NCBI RefSeq assembly: GCF_006715725.1
Contig: NZ_VFNU01000001.1
Span: forward strand, 2,914,001-2,978,000
Source: Nocardioides sp. SLBN-35
Lineage (GTDB): Bacteria > Actinomycetota > Actinomycetes > Propionibacteriales > Nocardioidaceae
Reading direction: 5' to 3'
Length of the DNA stretch: 64,000 nucleotides
Below, piece by piece: positions 40,294 through 49,132 of this stretch. Position 1 is the first letter of the stretch, and each line of letters begins with the position of its first letter. Under the pieces are notes generated by a model that searched no databases, was not told the DNA's origin, and saw only the letters and a program-made list of their open reading frames with translations. The position numbers and the translations under genes are program-made.

Positions 40294-41859
40294 ATGTCCC
40301 TGCGCATCGGAGTCGACGTCGGTGGCACGAACACCGACGCAGCCGTCCTCGACGGCTCCCGGGTGGTGGCCTCGACCAAGAGCCCGACCACCCCCGACGT
40401 CACGTCCGGCATCCTCGCCGCCCTCACCGAGGTGCTCCGCGAGGTCGATGCCCCCGACGTCTCGTCGGTCTTCATCGGCACGACCCACTTCATCAACGCC
40501 ATCGCCCAGGCCCGGGGCCTCGAGCCGGTCGCCTTCGTGCGGCTGGCGACGCCGCCGCAGAGCATGTTCCCGCACAACGGCTGGCCCGAGCACCTGCGCT
40601 CGGTCGTCGGAGAGCACATCTTCGTGTGCGCGGGCGGCTCCCAGTTCGACGGGCGGCTGCTCTCGGACCTCGACGAGCCGGGGCTGCGTGCCATCGCGGC
40701 GCAGATCCGGTCCGCCGGCCTGCGCCGGGTCGCGCTCAGCTCGGTGTTCTCCTCGGTCAACCCCGAGCCGGAGGACCGGGCCGCGGTGATCCTCGCCGAG
40801 GAGCTGCCGGACGCGACCATCACCAAGTCGGCCGACGTCGGCCGGGTCGGCCTCCTCGAGCGGGAGAACGCGACCATCCTCAACGCCGCCCTGCTCGGGC
40901 TGGCGGAGAACGTCGTCGACGGTCTCGAGAAGGTCGTGGCCGGGGTCGGGATCGCCGCTCCGGTGCTGCTCTCCCAGAACGACGGCACCGTGATGTCCCT
41001 CGACCGGGCCCGCGCCTACCCGATCTTCACCATCGCGTCAGGGCCCACCAACTCCATGCGCGGCGCGGCCCTGCTGACCGGCCTCCAGGACGGCGTGGTC
41101 GTCGACGTCGGCGGTACGACGAGCGACATCGGCCTGCTGCAGAACGGCTTCCCCCGCGAGTCCACGGTCGCGATGAGCCTGGCCGGGGTCCGCAGCAACT
41201 TCCGGATCCCCGACGTCTTCTCGCTGGCCCTCGGCGGCGGCACGATCGTCTCCGACGGCGGCGCCGTGGTCGGCCCGGAGAGCGTCGGCTACCGCATCAC
41301 CGAGGAGGCGCTGGTCTTCGGCGGCTCCACCGTCACGTTCACCGATGTCGCCGTCGCGGCGGGCGCACCCGAGGTGGGCGAGGCCGCCCGGGCCGCCGGG
41401 ATCGACTCGGCGACCATCGAGCAGGCGCTGGCCGTCGTACGCGACCGGCTGGTGCACGCTGTCGAGCGGACCAAGCTGAGCGAGGACGCCGTACCCGTGA
41501 TCGTGGTCGGCGGCGGCGCCCCGCTGCTCAAGGCCGTGCCGGGACTCGAGGACCTGGTCATCCCCGACCAGGCGGGCGTCGCGAACGCCGTCGGCGCCGC
41601 CTTCGCCGAGGCCGGGGGAGAGGTGGACCGGACCTACTCGCTGGCCACCCGGACCCGGGCCGAGGTGCTCGCCGAGGCCGAGGAGGAGGCCTGCCGCCTC
41701 GCCGTCGAGGCCGGCGCCGACCCGGACCTCGTCCGGGTCATCGACGTGGAGGACGTGCCGCTCACCCACCTGCCCGGCGGCGGCGCGGTGCACGTCCGGA
41801 TCAAGGCAGTCGGGCCGTTCACGGCCACCAAGAGCGAGTTGGAAGGTGCACTGGCATGA
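40294..41859 (+). CDS. HyuA-like hydantoinase/oxoprolinase family protein, copy 2
   Basis: 521 residues, same architecture as the copy at 34792. RIGVDVGGTNTDAAVLDG (about 4-21), FIGTTHFINAIAQ (about 61-73) and VVDVGGTTSDIGLLQNG (about 269-285) are the ATP-binding signatures. GAGGAAG about 10 nt upstream of ATG 40294 serves as ribosome binding site. The stop overlaps DUF917 copy 2 by 4 nt, reproducing the HyuA-DUF917 pairing of the divergent operon. It is probably an ATP-dependent ring-opening enzyme acting on the imported compound. Confidence 0.88.
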   Translation: MSLRIGVDVGGTNTDAAVLDGSRVVASTKSPTTPDVTSGILAALTEVLREVDAPDVSSVFIGTTHFINAIAQARGLEPVAFVRLATPPQSMFPHNGWPEHLRSVVGEHIFVCAGGSQFDGRLLSDLDEPGLRAIAAQIRSAGLRRVALSSVFSSVNPEPEDRAAVILAEELPDATITKSADVGRVGLLERENATILNAALLGLAENVVDGLEKVVAGVGIAAPVLLSQNDGTVMSLDRARAYPIFTIASGPTNSMRGAALLTGLQDGVVVDVGGTTSDIGLLQNGFPRESTVAMSLAGVRSNFRIPDVFSLALGGGTIVSDGGAVVGPESVGYRITEEALVFGGSTVTFTDVAVAAGAPEVGEAARAAGIDSATIEQALAVVRDRLVHAVERTKLSEDAVPVIVVGGGAPLLKAVPGLEDLVIPDQAGVANAVGAAFAEAGGEVDRTYSLATRTRAEVLAEAEEEACRLAVEAGADPDLVRVIDVEDVPLTHLPGGGAVHVRIKAVGPFTATKSELEGALA

Positions 41860-42935
41860 AGCTGATCGACGAGCAGGCGCTGCTCGACATGACCCTCGGA
41901 TCGACGATCCTCGGCTCGGGCGGAGGTGGCGACCCGCACGTCGGGATGCTGCTGGCCCGCGACGCGATCCGCAAGCACGGCCCGGTGCCGCTGGTCGACC
42001 TCGAGGAGGTGCCCGACGACGCCAACATCGTGTTCATCGCGGGCATCGGCGCGCCCGGCGTGCTCATCGAGAAGCTGCCCCGGGCCGCCGAGTACGAGCG
42101 GGTGCTGCAGGAGCTGGAGCGGTTCACCGGCCAGCGGTACGACTACGTCTGCCCGGCCGAGGCCGGCGGCCTCAACGCGGTCACGCCGTTCGCGTGCGCC
42201 GCGCCGTCCGGGGTGCCGGTGATCGACGCCGACGGCATGGGCCGCGCGTTCCCGAAGCTGGAGATGGTCACCCCGACCCTCTACGGCGGGAAGGCGACGC
42301 CCTTCGTGATGCTCGACGAGCACGGCAACACCATGTTCGCCGAGACCGCGACGAACGCCTGGGCCGAGGACTACGCCCGGGCCGGCGTCCTGGCCAGCGG
42401 TGCGAACGCCGCGATGGCGCTCTACCCGATGACGGGCGCCGAGGCGAAGCAGCGGCTGGTCCGCGGCGCGCTCACGACGGCCTCCGACATCGGCCGCGCC
42501 ATCCGTGAGGCCCGCGAGCAGCACGTCAACCCGGTGCAGGCGGTGCTCGACCAGCAGGACGGCGTGCTGCTGTTCACCGGCAAGGTGCAGTCCGTGCAAC
42601 GGCAGAACAAGGACGGCTGGACCATCGGCGAGGCGACCATGGTGGGTCTCGACGCGTTCGAGGGCCAGGATTTCGTCATGTACTTCCAGAACGAGAACCT
42701 GGCGGCCACGCGCAACGGCGAGTTCGTCGCGACCACTCCGGACCTGATCATGGCGATGGAGCTGGACTCCGGTGAGCCGATCCCGTCCGAGGTGATCCGC
42801 TACGGCTACCGGGTCGCGGTGATCGGCCTGCCGGCCGACGCGCACTGGCGCACCCCGGCCGGCGTCGAGATCAGCGGTCCGCGCCGGTTCGGCTACGACA
42901 CCGACTTCCGGGCGGTCGAGGAGATCGCTGGATGA
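41856..42935 (+). CDS. DUF917 (S-methyl thiohydantoin desulfurase-like) protein, copy 2
   Basis: 359 residues. ILGSGGGGDPHVGMLLA (about 19-35), CPAEAGGLNAVTPFAC and IDADGMGRAFPKLEM (about 124-138) match the family. It is about as long as copy 1 (350) but differs throughout, so the two are paralogues rather than a recent duplication. It is coupled to HyuA copy 2 upstream and to the amidohydrolase downstream, each by a 4-nt overlap. Confidence 0.85.
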   Translation: MKLIDEQALLDMTLGSTILGSGGGGDPHVGMLLARDAIRKHGPVPLVDLEEVPDDANIVFIAGIGAPGVLIEKLPRAAEYERVLQELERFTGQRYDYVCPAEAGGLNAVTPFACAAPSGVPVIDADGMGRAFPKLEMVTPTLYGGKATPFVMLDEHGNTMFAETATNAWAEDYARAGVLASGANAAMALYPMTGAEAKQRLVRGALTTASDIGRAIREAREQHVNPVQAVLDQQDGVLLFTGKVQSVQRQNKDGWTIGEATMVGLDAFEGQDFVMYFQNENLAATRNGEFVATTPDLIMAMELDSGEPIPSEVIRYGYRVAVIGLPADAHWRTPAGVEISGPRRFGYDTDFRAVEEIAG

Positions 42936-44137
42936 CCAGCACCCTGCTGCGGGGTGGTCGCGTCCTCGTCGGGGACGGGACCACCCCGGTGCGGGCCGAC
43001 GTGGTCGTCGCCGACGGGCGGATCGCCGAGGTGGCCCTCGGCGGGCCGCTGGCGGCCGCCGCCGACGAGGTCCTCGACATCGCCGGCGCCGTGGTCGCGC
43101 CGGGCCTCGTCGACTGCCACGTGCACCTCGTCTTCGACGGGATGGACTCGCAGCGGCTGCAGGCCGAGCCGTTCTCGCTGCAGTACTTCCAGGCCGCCCG
43201 GGCGATGGCCGCCACCCTCGCCACCGGCGTGACGACGGTGCGCGACGCGGGCGGCGCGGACCTCGGGATGAAGGTCGCCCAGGAGCGTGGACTGCTGCCC
43301 GGGCCCCGGCTGCGGACCGCGGTGTCGGTGCTGAGCCCCACCGGCGGCCACGCGGACGGCTGGACGGTCCACGGCGACGACGTACGCCTGCTGGTTCCGC
43401 ATCCCGGACGTCCGGCCTGCGTCGTCGACGGCGTCGAGGCGATGCGGCTGCGGGTGCGCGAGCTGGCCCGAGCCGGCGCGGACGTGATCAAGGTGTGCGC
43501 CTCCGGCGGCGTCATGTCGACCCGTGACGACCCGCACCACCCGCAGTTCTCGTACGACGAGCTCGCGGTCTGCGTCGCCGAGGCCGCCGACCACGGCCTC
43601 GGTGTGATGGCGCACGCGCACAGCGCGGAGGGGATCCACCGCGCGCTGCGCGCCGGCGTGCGGTCGATCGAGCACGGCGTGTACCTCGACGACGCCGGCA
43701 TCGAGCTGCTGCTGGACCGCGACGCCTGGCTGGTCCCGACCCTGCTGGCGCCGGTCGCCCTCGTCGAGTCGATCGACGCCGGGATGCGGGTGCCGCCGGA
43801 GGTCGAGGCCAAGGCCCGCCGGATCGCCGAGGGTCATCTCGCCGCCGTCGCCCGCGCCTACGATGCCGGCGTGCGGATCGCGCTCGGCACCGACAGCGGT
43901 GTGTTCGCCCATGGCCAGAACCATCGTGAGCTGGCCCTGCTGGCCGAGGCCGGGATGCGGCCCGAGGAGGTCCTGGCCACCAGCCGTGCCGGCGCCGAGC
44001 TGCTCGGGCTCGACGACGTCGGGACGGTCACCGTCGGCGCCCGCGCCGACCTGGTCGTCCTCGACGGCGACTGGGCCGACCTGGGTCGCTTCGCCGACAA
44101 CCTCCGACTGGTGCTGCAGGACGGGGTGGTCCGGTGA
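42932..44137 (+). CDS. Metal-dependent amidohydrolase (imidazolonepropionase/prolidase-like)
   Basis: 401 residues, TIM-barrel amidohydrolase. The HxH metal motif is VDCHVHLVFDG (about 62-72). A lysine in VIKVCASGG (about 187) is in the position of the carboxylated metal bridge. HAHSAEGIHRALRAG and SIEHGVYLD hold two further His ligands, and LGTDSGVFAHG (about 316-326) the catalytic Asp. It hydrolyses a cyclic or linear amide. In this operon it likely takes the product of the HyuA/DUF917 step. It is coupled on both sides by 4-nt overlaps. Confidence 0.88.
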   Translation: MTSTLLRGGRVLVGDGTTPVRADVVVADGRIAEVALGGPLAAAADEVLDIAGAVVAPGLVDCHVHLVFDGMDSQRLQAEPFSLQYFQAARAMAATLATGVTTVRDAGGADLGMKVAQERGLLPGPRLRTAVSVLSPTGGHADGWTVHGDDVRLLVPHPGRPACVVDGVEAMRLRVRELARAGADVIKVCASGGVMSTRDDPHHPQFSYDELAVCVAEAADHGLGVMAHAHSAEGIHRALRAGVRSIEHGVYLDDAGIELLLDRDAWLVPTLLAPVALVESIDAGMRVPPEVEAKARRIAEGHLAAVARAYDAGVRIALGTDSGVFAHGQNHRELALLAEAGMRPEEVLATSRAGAELLGLDDVGTVTVGARADLVVLDGDWADLGRFADNLRLVLQDGVVR

Positions 44138-45342
44138 CCTACGACGTCGCCCGGCTGCGGTCGCTGGTTCCGGCGCTGGCCGCCGGGACCGTCTTCCTCG
44201 ACGGTCCCGGCGGCACCCAGACGCCGCTCCCGGTCGCCGACGCCATGCGCGCGGTGCTGCTCGCGCCGCTGTCCAACCGTGGCTCGGCGACCGCATCCGC
44301 CCGCAACGCCGAGGCCGTCGTCCAGGGCTTCCGCCGCGCCGTCGGAGACCTGTTCGGCACCACCGACCACGCCGTGGTCACCGGCCGCAGCGCCACCCAG
44401 CTCGCCTTCGACCTGGCCCGCACCATCGCCGCCGACTGGGCGCCCGGCGAGGAGGTGGTCGTCTCGACCCTCGACCACGACTCCAACGTCCGGCCCTGGG
44501 TACTCGCAGCGGCCGCCGCCGGGGCCGTCGTACGCCGGGTCGACCCGGACCCGGAGACCACCGAGATCCCGGTCGAGCGGATCGCCGCCCAGCTCTCGGG
44601 GCGGACCCGGCTGCTCGCGATCACCGGTGCGTCCAACCTGGTCGGCACCCGCCCTGACCTGCCCGCCGCGGCGGCGCTCGCCCGGTCCCACGGCGCGCAG
44701 GTGTGGGTCGACGGTGTGCACCTGGCCGCCCACGCCCCCGTGCACCTCGGGGAGCTCGACGTCGACTTCCTGGTCTGCTCGCCGTACAAGCTGATGGGGC
44801 CGCACTGCGGCGTGCTCATCGCCCGTCCCGAGGCCCTGGAGCCCCTGCGGCCGGCCAAGCTGGCGCCGTCGACCGACGCCGTGCCCGAGCGGTTCGAGCT
44901 CGGCACCCTGCCCTACGAGCTGCTTGCGGGCACCACCGCGGCCATCGACCTGCTGGCGTCCCTGGCGCCCGCGCAGGAGGGCGAGGACCGTAGGAGCCGG
45001 CTGGCGCGCGCGATGAGCGCGGTCGAGGAGCACGAGGACGGGCTCCGCCGGATCCTGGAGCGGGGCCTGGCCGGGCTGCCGGGGGTGCGGGTCCACTCTC
45101 GAGCCGCCCGGCGAACCCCGACCCTGCTGCTCACCGTCGAGGGATGCGACCCGCAGCAGCTCGTCGCCGGGCTCGCGGAGCACGACGTCGTCGCGTCGGC
45201 CGGCACCTTCTACGCCGCCGAGGGCGCGCGGGCGCTGGGCCTGCCCGTGGGCGGAGGACTCCGGTTCGGGCTGGCTCCCTACAACGACCGGAGCGACGTC
45301 GACCGCGCGCTCACCGCGCTGGGTGCGGTCCTCGGGGCTTGA
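44134..45342 (+). CDS. Cysteine desulfurase-like class V aminotransferase
   Basis: 402 residues, PLP fold-type I. It begins LAAGTVFLDGPGGTQTPLPV and has the PLP-lysine motif VCSPYKLMGPHCGV (about 213-226) with the PLP Asp in VWVDGVHLAAH (about 190-200). This matches the cysteine desulfurase-like subfamily typified by VC1184, which differs from IscS/SufS and has no proven iron-sulfur role. Last gene of the plus-strand operon. A sulfur-removing or transaminating step on the heterocycle catabolite is possible but unproven. The GTG start overlaps the amidohydrolase stop. Confidence 0.85.
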   Translation: MTYDVARLRSLVPALAAGTVFLDGPGGTQTPLPVADAMRAVLLAPLSNRGSATASARNAEAVVQGFRRAVGDLFGTTDHAVVTGRSATQLAFDLARTIAADWAPGEEVVVSTLDHDSNVRPWVLAAAAAGAVVRRVDPDPETTEIPVERIAAQLSGRTRLLAITGASNLVGTRPDLPAAAALARSHGAQVWVDGVHLAAHAPVHLGELDVDFLVCSPYKLMGPHCGVLIARPEALEPLRPAKLAPSTDAVPERFELGTLPYELLAGTTAAIDLLASLAPAQEGEDRRSRLARAMSAVEEHEDGLRRILERGLAGLPGVRVHSRAARRTPTLLLTVEGCDPQQLVAGLAEHDVVASAGTFYAAEGARALGLPVGGGLRFGLAPYNDRSDVDRALTALGAVLGA

Positions 45343-45436
45343 CCGGGGCGGGCGGGGCCGCGCGTCGCCGCGCGTCGATTCCCACCGGCTTGCCATGATG
45401 GTCCCGACCACCCCCGACTCCCGAAGGAGCCATCCC

Positions 45437-45511
45437 ATGAAGAAGCTCATCATCGTCGCTCTCGTCGCGCTCGGCGTCACCGCCGCCGTCAAGGTCGCGA
45501 AGAGCCGCTGA
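45437..45511 (+). CDS. 24-residue membrane-helix peptide, DLW-39-like N-terminus
   Basis: MKKLIIVALVALGVTAAVKV followed by AKSR and a stop. A good Shine-Dalgarno (GAAGGAG, 45422-45428) lies 8 nt before the ATG at 45437. The first half resembles the actinobacterial DLW-39 family of about 40 residues, but the acidic DLW tail is missing. It is either a truncated member or an independent small membrane protein. A strong hairpin follows directly. Confidence 0.55.
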   Translation: MKKLIIVALVALGVTAAVKVAKSR

Positions 45512-45517
45512 CTCCTC

Positions 45518-45550
45518 GACGTGCCGGGCCCGGACCGGGCCCGGCACGTC
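45518..45550. terminator. Strong bidirectional hairpin between convergent genes
   Basis: A perfect 16-bp inverted repeat (45518-45533 and 45535-45550, with GACGTGCC...GGCACGTC outer arms) around a single centre base. It lies just after the small peptide gene and 15 bp from the end of the DUF1206 gene. No U-tract is present, as is common for actinobacterial terminators. Confidence 0.6.
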
Positions 45551-45565
45551 GCGTCTGCGGCCGGC

Positions 45566-46399
45566 TCAGTTCCCGCGGAGGAAGCCGGCGCGCAGGACGT
45601 GGAACACGCCGTAGCACCCCAGTCCCGCGGCGACCACCAGCATCAACGGCGGGCCGTACGGCTCGTCGCGGAAGCGGACGATGGCCTGGTCCAGGCCTCC
45701 CGACTTCTCCGGGTCGTGCGTGATCGCGCTCCAGACGAACATCCCGGCGAGCACCAGGAAGGCCACGCCCCTGGCGCCGAAGCCGATCCTGGCCAGCACC
45801 GTCACCACCTGCCCGAGCACACCCGCGCGGGCTTCCGGCTCGAGGCCGCGTCGCCACCGGTCCGACACCGCGTGGACGATGCTGAACACGCCGACGCAGG
45901 CGATGCCGAGGCCGATCAGCACGACGATCACCGGTCCGACCGGCAACGCCATCAGCCGGCCAGTAGCGCCGCCCGAGCCGCTGCCGGAGCTCTCGTGGCC
46001 ACTCGCCGTCCGGATCGCCAGCACGGCCAGCACGGCGAACACGACGCCGCGGCCGGCCGAGACCCCGCGGGCGGCCCAGCGCTGGGCGCCCTCCTGGTCG
46101 CGATGGCCGCCGACGGCCTGGCATGCCTCCCACAGCACGAGTCCGCTCAGGCCCGCGGCCACCAGCCACAGCACGACGGCGCCCAGCGGCTGGTCGCGGA
46201 GCTGCTCCAGCGCGCCCTGCCCGGACGCCGGGCCGTCGGGGCTGCCGAGCACCAGCTGCGCTGCCAGCCACGCCACGATCACGTAGACCACGCCGTACGC
46301 CGCCATCCCGGCCCGCGCCACGCCGGTGACCGCGGGATTGTCGCGCGCCTCGCGCGCGGCCTGCTCCGTGCGCTGCTCCACACCCGCCACCGGGCTCAC
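45566..46399 (-). CDS. DUF1206 domain membrane protein
   Basis: 277 residues, about six membrane helices in three repeated two-helix units. Each unit starts with an aromatic/glycine-rich stretch: ARAGMAAYGVVYVIVAWLA, GRGVVFAVLAVLAI and ARIGFGARGVAFLVLAGMF. This is the DUF1206 pattern. Function unknown. The GTG at 46399 (VSPVAGVEQRT) is preferred because a purine-rich GGAAGAGGGG lies just upstream; an ATG at 46471 would add 24 residues and run into the dop promoter. It is divergent from dop. Confidence 0.78.
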   Translation of the reverse strand: MSPVAGVEQRTEQAAREARDNPAVTGVARAGMAAYGVVYVIVAWLAAQLVLGSPDGPASGQGALEQLRDQPLGAVVLWLVAAGLSGLVLWEACQAVGGHRDQEGAQRWAARGVSAGRGVVFAVLAVLAIRTASGHESSGSGSGGATGRLMALPVGPVIVVLIGLGIACVGVFSIVHAVSDRWRRGLEPEARAGVLGQVVTVLARIGFGARGVAFLVLAGMFVWSAITHDPEKSGGLDQAIVRFRDEPYGPPLMLVVAAGLGCYGVFHVLRAGFLRGN

Positions 46400-46473
46400 C
46401 CCCCTCTTCCCCCGTGGCTGTTCGCTACCCGATCGGGGGTGCGCCATCCCGCCGCACGGTCGGTCCGACACCG

Positions 46474-46479
46474 TAGGCT
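46474..46479 (+). promoter_or_regulatory. -10 box TAGGCT, leaderless dop promoter
   Basis: TAGGCT, 6 nt, ATG 46486. Confidence 0.5.
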
Positions 46480-46485
46480 GGACGC

Positions 46486-47994
46486 ATGAGCGTGCGCCGC
46501 GTGATGGGCACCGAGGTGGAGTACGGCATCTCGGTCCAGGGCCAGCCGACCGCCAACCCGATGGTGGCGTCGTCCCAGGTCGTCAACGCCTACGCGACGG
46601 CGACCGTGCGGGCCCGCCGGGCCCGGTGGGACTTCGAGGAGGAGTCGCCGCTGCGTGATGCCCGCGGCTTCGACATGTCGCGGCAGATCGCGGATCCCAC
46701 GCAGCTCACCGACGAGGACCTGGGGCTCGCGAACGTCATCTTGACCAACGGCGCTCGGCTCTACGTCGACCACGCCCACCCGGAGTACTCCACGCCCGAG
46801 GTGGTCACCCCGCTCGACGTCGTGCGGTGGGACAAGGCAGGGGAGCAGGTGATGCTCGACGCCGCCCGTCGTGCGCAACAGCTGCCCGGCAACCCGGCGA
46901 TCGTGCTCTACAAGAACAACACCGACAACAAGGGTGCGTCGTACGGCGCGCACGAGAACTACCTCATGCGCCGCTCGACCCCCTTCGCCGACATCGTCCG
47001 GCACCTCACGCCGTTCTTCGTCAGCCGCCAGGTGTTCTGCGGCGCCGGACGGGTCGGCAAGGGCCAGGACGGGCGCGACCACGGCTTCCAGATCAGCCAG
47101 CGCGCCGACTTCTTCGAGGTCGAGGTCGGCCTCGAGACCACGCTCAAGCGGCCGATCATCAACACCCGCGACGAGCCCCACGCGGATCCGGAGAAGTACC
47201 GCCGGCTGCACGTCATCATCGGCGACGCCAACCTCTCCGAGATCGCGACCTACCTCAAGGTCGGCACCACCTCCCTGGTGCTGGCGATGATCGAGGACCG
47301 CTTCATCGGGCGCGATCTCGCGGTCGACACGCCGGTCGCCGCGCTGCGCGCCGTCTCCCACGACCCGTCGCTGCGGCAGACCGTCACGATGGCCGACGGC
47401 CGGCGGCTGACCGGCATCCAGCTCCAGCTGGAGTACCTCGACCTGGCGAAGAAGTACGTCGAGGACCGCTACGGCGCGGACGCCGACCCCCAGACCGTCG
47501 ACGTGCTCCACCGGTGGGAGGACGTCCTGGCGCGCCTCGAGGCCGACCCGATGTCGCTGGCCGACCAGCTCGACTGGGTCGCGAAGCTGAAGCTGATCGA
47601 GCAGTACCGCTCCCGCGACGGGCTGGCGTGGGACGACGCGAAGCTGCAGCTGATCGACTACCAGTACTCCGACATCCGTCCCGAGAAGGGCCTCTACCAC
47701 CGCCTCGTCGGCGCCGGCCGGATCCAGCGTCTCCTCACCGACGACGAGGTCGAGCAGGCGATGACCAACCCGCCGGAGCAGACCCGCGCGTACTTCCGCG
47801 GCCGCTGCCTGGAGAAGTACGCGCCCGACATCGCCGCCGCGTCGTGGGACTCGGTGATCTTCGACCTGCCCGGACGCGAGTCGCTGCAGCGGGTCCCGAC
47901 GATCGATCCGCTGCGTGGCAGCAAGGCCCATGTCGGCGAGCTGATCGATCGGTGTGCCACGGCTGACGAGTTGGTCCGCGCGCTCAGCCGTTAG
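46486..47994 (+). CDS. dop: Deamidase/depupylase of Pup
   Basis: 502 residues, the longer of the two glutamine-synthetase-like Pup enzymes in the window. MGTEVEYGI (residues 7-15) carries the catalytic acidic residues; [20 protein letters not shown] and [22 protein letters not shown] are shared with PafA. The segment after residue 35 contains the Dop-specific loop absent from PafA. Dop removes Pup from substrates and, where Pup ends in Gln, deamidates it. Here pup encodes a terminal Glu, so depupylation should be its main task. pup follows 78 bp downstream. Confidence 0.96.
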   Translation: MSVRRVMGTEVEYGISVQGQPTANPMVASSQVVNAYATATVRARRARWDFEEESPLRDARGFDMSRQIADPTQLTDEDLGLANVILTNGARLYVDHAHPEYSTPEVVTPLDVVRWDKAGEQVMLDAARRAQQLPGNPAIVLYKNNTDNKGASYGAHENYLMRRSTPFADIVRHLTPFFVSRQVFCGAGRVGKGQDGRDHGFQISQRADFFEVEVGLETTLKRPIINTRDEPHADPEKYRRLHVIIGDANLSEIATYLKVGTTSLVLAMIEDRFIGRDLAVDTPVAALRAVSHDPSLRQTVTMADGRRLTGIQLQLEYLDLAKKYVEDRYGADADPQTVDVLHRWEDVLARLEADPMSLADQLDWVAKLKLIEQYRSRDGLAWDDAKLQLIDYQYSDIRPEKGLYHRLVGAGRIQRLLTDDEVEQAMTNPPEQTRAYFRGRCLEKYAPDIAAASWDSVIFDLPGRESLQRVPTIDPLRGSKAHVGELIDRCATADELVRALSR

Positions 47995-48060
47995 GCCGGG
48001 ACGGGTCGGCGGGTGGCGACGCGTAGTAGCCAGCCGCCGACGCGTCCGGGCCTAAGTGGA

Positions 48061-48066
48061 TAGGCT
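48061..48066 (+). promoter_or_regulatory. -10 box TAGGCT, leaderless pup promoter
   Basis: TAGGCT, 6 nt, ATG 48073. pup-prcBA can thus be transcribed without dop. Confidence 0.5.
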
Positions 48067-48072
48067 GGCGTC

Positions 48073-48270
48073 ATGGCCCAGGAGCAGAAGCAGCCGCGCA
48101 AGTCCGACGAGACGGAGGAGACGACCGAGGTCGCTCCCGAGTCCGACGTGGCCGAGCGCAAGGAGGCCCTCGACGACGACGTCGACGCGATCCTCGACGA
48201 GATCGACGACGTCCTCGAGACCAACGCCGAGGACTTCGTGAAGTCGTTCATCCAGAAGGGTGGCGAGTAG
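48073..48270 (+). CDS. pup: Prokaryotic ubiquitin-like protein Pup
   Basis: 65 residues, acidic and mostly disordered. The helical region ALDDDVDAILDEIDDVLETN (33-52) binds the ARC coiled coil. The C-terminal FVKSFIQKGGE ends in Gly-Gly-Glu rather than the Gly-Gly-Gln of M. tuberculosis. PafA couples the side-chain carboxylate of this Glu to substrate lysines; no deamidation is needed. Six nucleotides separate it from prcB. Confidence 0.97.
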   Translation: MAQEQKQPRKSDETEETTEVAPESDVAERKEALDDDVDAILDEIDDVLETNAEDFVKSFIQKGGE

Positions 48271-48276
48271 CCCCCG

Positions 48277-49131
48277 ATGAGCGACGCACGCATCCCGGGC
48301 GCTTTCCTGCGCCCTGGCACCTCCTCGTTCAGCGACTTCCTGGCCGAGAACGCCCCCGACCTGCTGCCCGCCCGCCGCTCGCTGCCGGCCGGTTCCGGCG
48401 GCGCTGGAGACATCGCCCCGCACGGTACGACGATCGTCGCGGTGACCTTCCCCGGCGGCCTGGTCATGGCCGGTGACCGCCGCGCCACGATGGGCAACGT
48501 GATCGCCCAGCGCGACATCCAGAAGGTCTTCCCGGCCGATGAGTACTCCGTGGTCGGCATCGCCGGCACCGCGGGCCTCGCGGTCGAGATGGTCCGCCTG
48601 TTCCAGGTCGAGCTCGAGCACTACGAGAAGATCGAGGGCTCGATCCTCTCCCTCGACGGCAAGGCCAACCGGCTCTCCGCCCTCATCCGCGCCAACCTCG
48701 GCATGGCCATGCAGGGCCTGGCCGTCGTCCCCATGTTCGCGGGCTTCGACCTCGACAGCGGCACCGGCCGGATCTTCGGCTACGACGTCACCGGCGGCCG
48801 GCACGAGGAGGCCTCCTTCTTCACCGTCGGCTCGGGCTCGCTGTTCGCCCGCGGCGCGCTGAAGAAGCTGTGGCACGACGGGCTGTCCTCCGACGACGCC
48901 GTCCGGGTCTGCCTGCAGGCGCTCTACGACGCCGCCGACGACGACTCCGCCACCGGCGGGCCCGACCTGACCCGCCGGATCTTCCCGATCGTGTGGGTCG
49001 TGACCGCCGACGGCGCCGTCCAGCTCGACGAGGCCGCCATCGGTGCGCTCGCCGACCAGGTCGTGGGCGCCCGGATGGACCGACCCGACGGACCGCTCGC
49101 ACCCCTGCCCGGCGCGGGGGAGGAGGCCTGA
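48277..49131 (+). CDS. prcB: 20S proteasome beta subunit
   Basis: 284 residues. A 50-residue propeptide ends at HG, and the N-terminal nucleophile is Thr51 in [15 protein letters not shown]. The conserved Asp, Lys and Ser of the active site are in [21 protein letters not shown] and the [12 protein letters not shown] region. The Ntn-hydrolase core is followed by a C-terminal tail of about 25 residues. It assembles with PrcA into the 28-mer that degrades pupylated proteins delivered by ARC. Confidence 0.97.
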   Translation: MSDARIPGAFLRPGTSSFSDFLAENAPDLLPARRSLPAGSGGAGDIAPHGTTIVAVTFPGGLVMAGDRRATMGNVIAQRDIQKVFPADEYSVVGIAGTAGLAVEMVRLFQVELEHYEKIEGSILSLDGKANRLSALIRANLGMAMQGLAVVPMFAGFDLDSGTGRIFGYDVTGGRHEEASFFTVGSGSLFARGALKKLWHDGLSSDDAVRVCLQALYDAADDDSATGGPDLTRRIFPIVWVVTADGAVQLDEAAIGALADQVVGARMDRPDGPLAPLPGAGEEA

Positions 49132-49132
49132 G

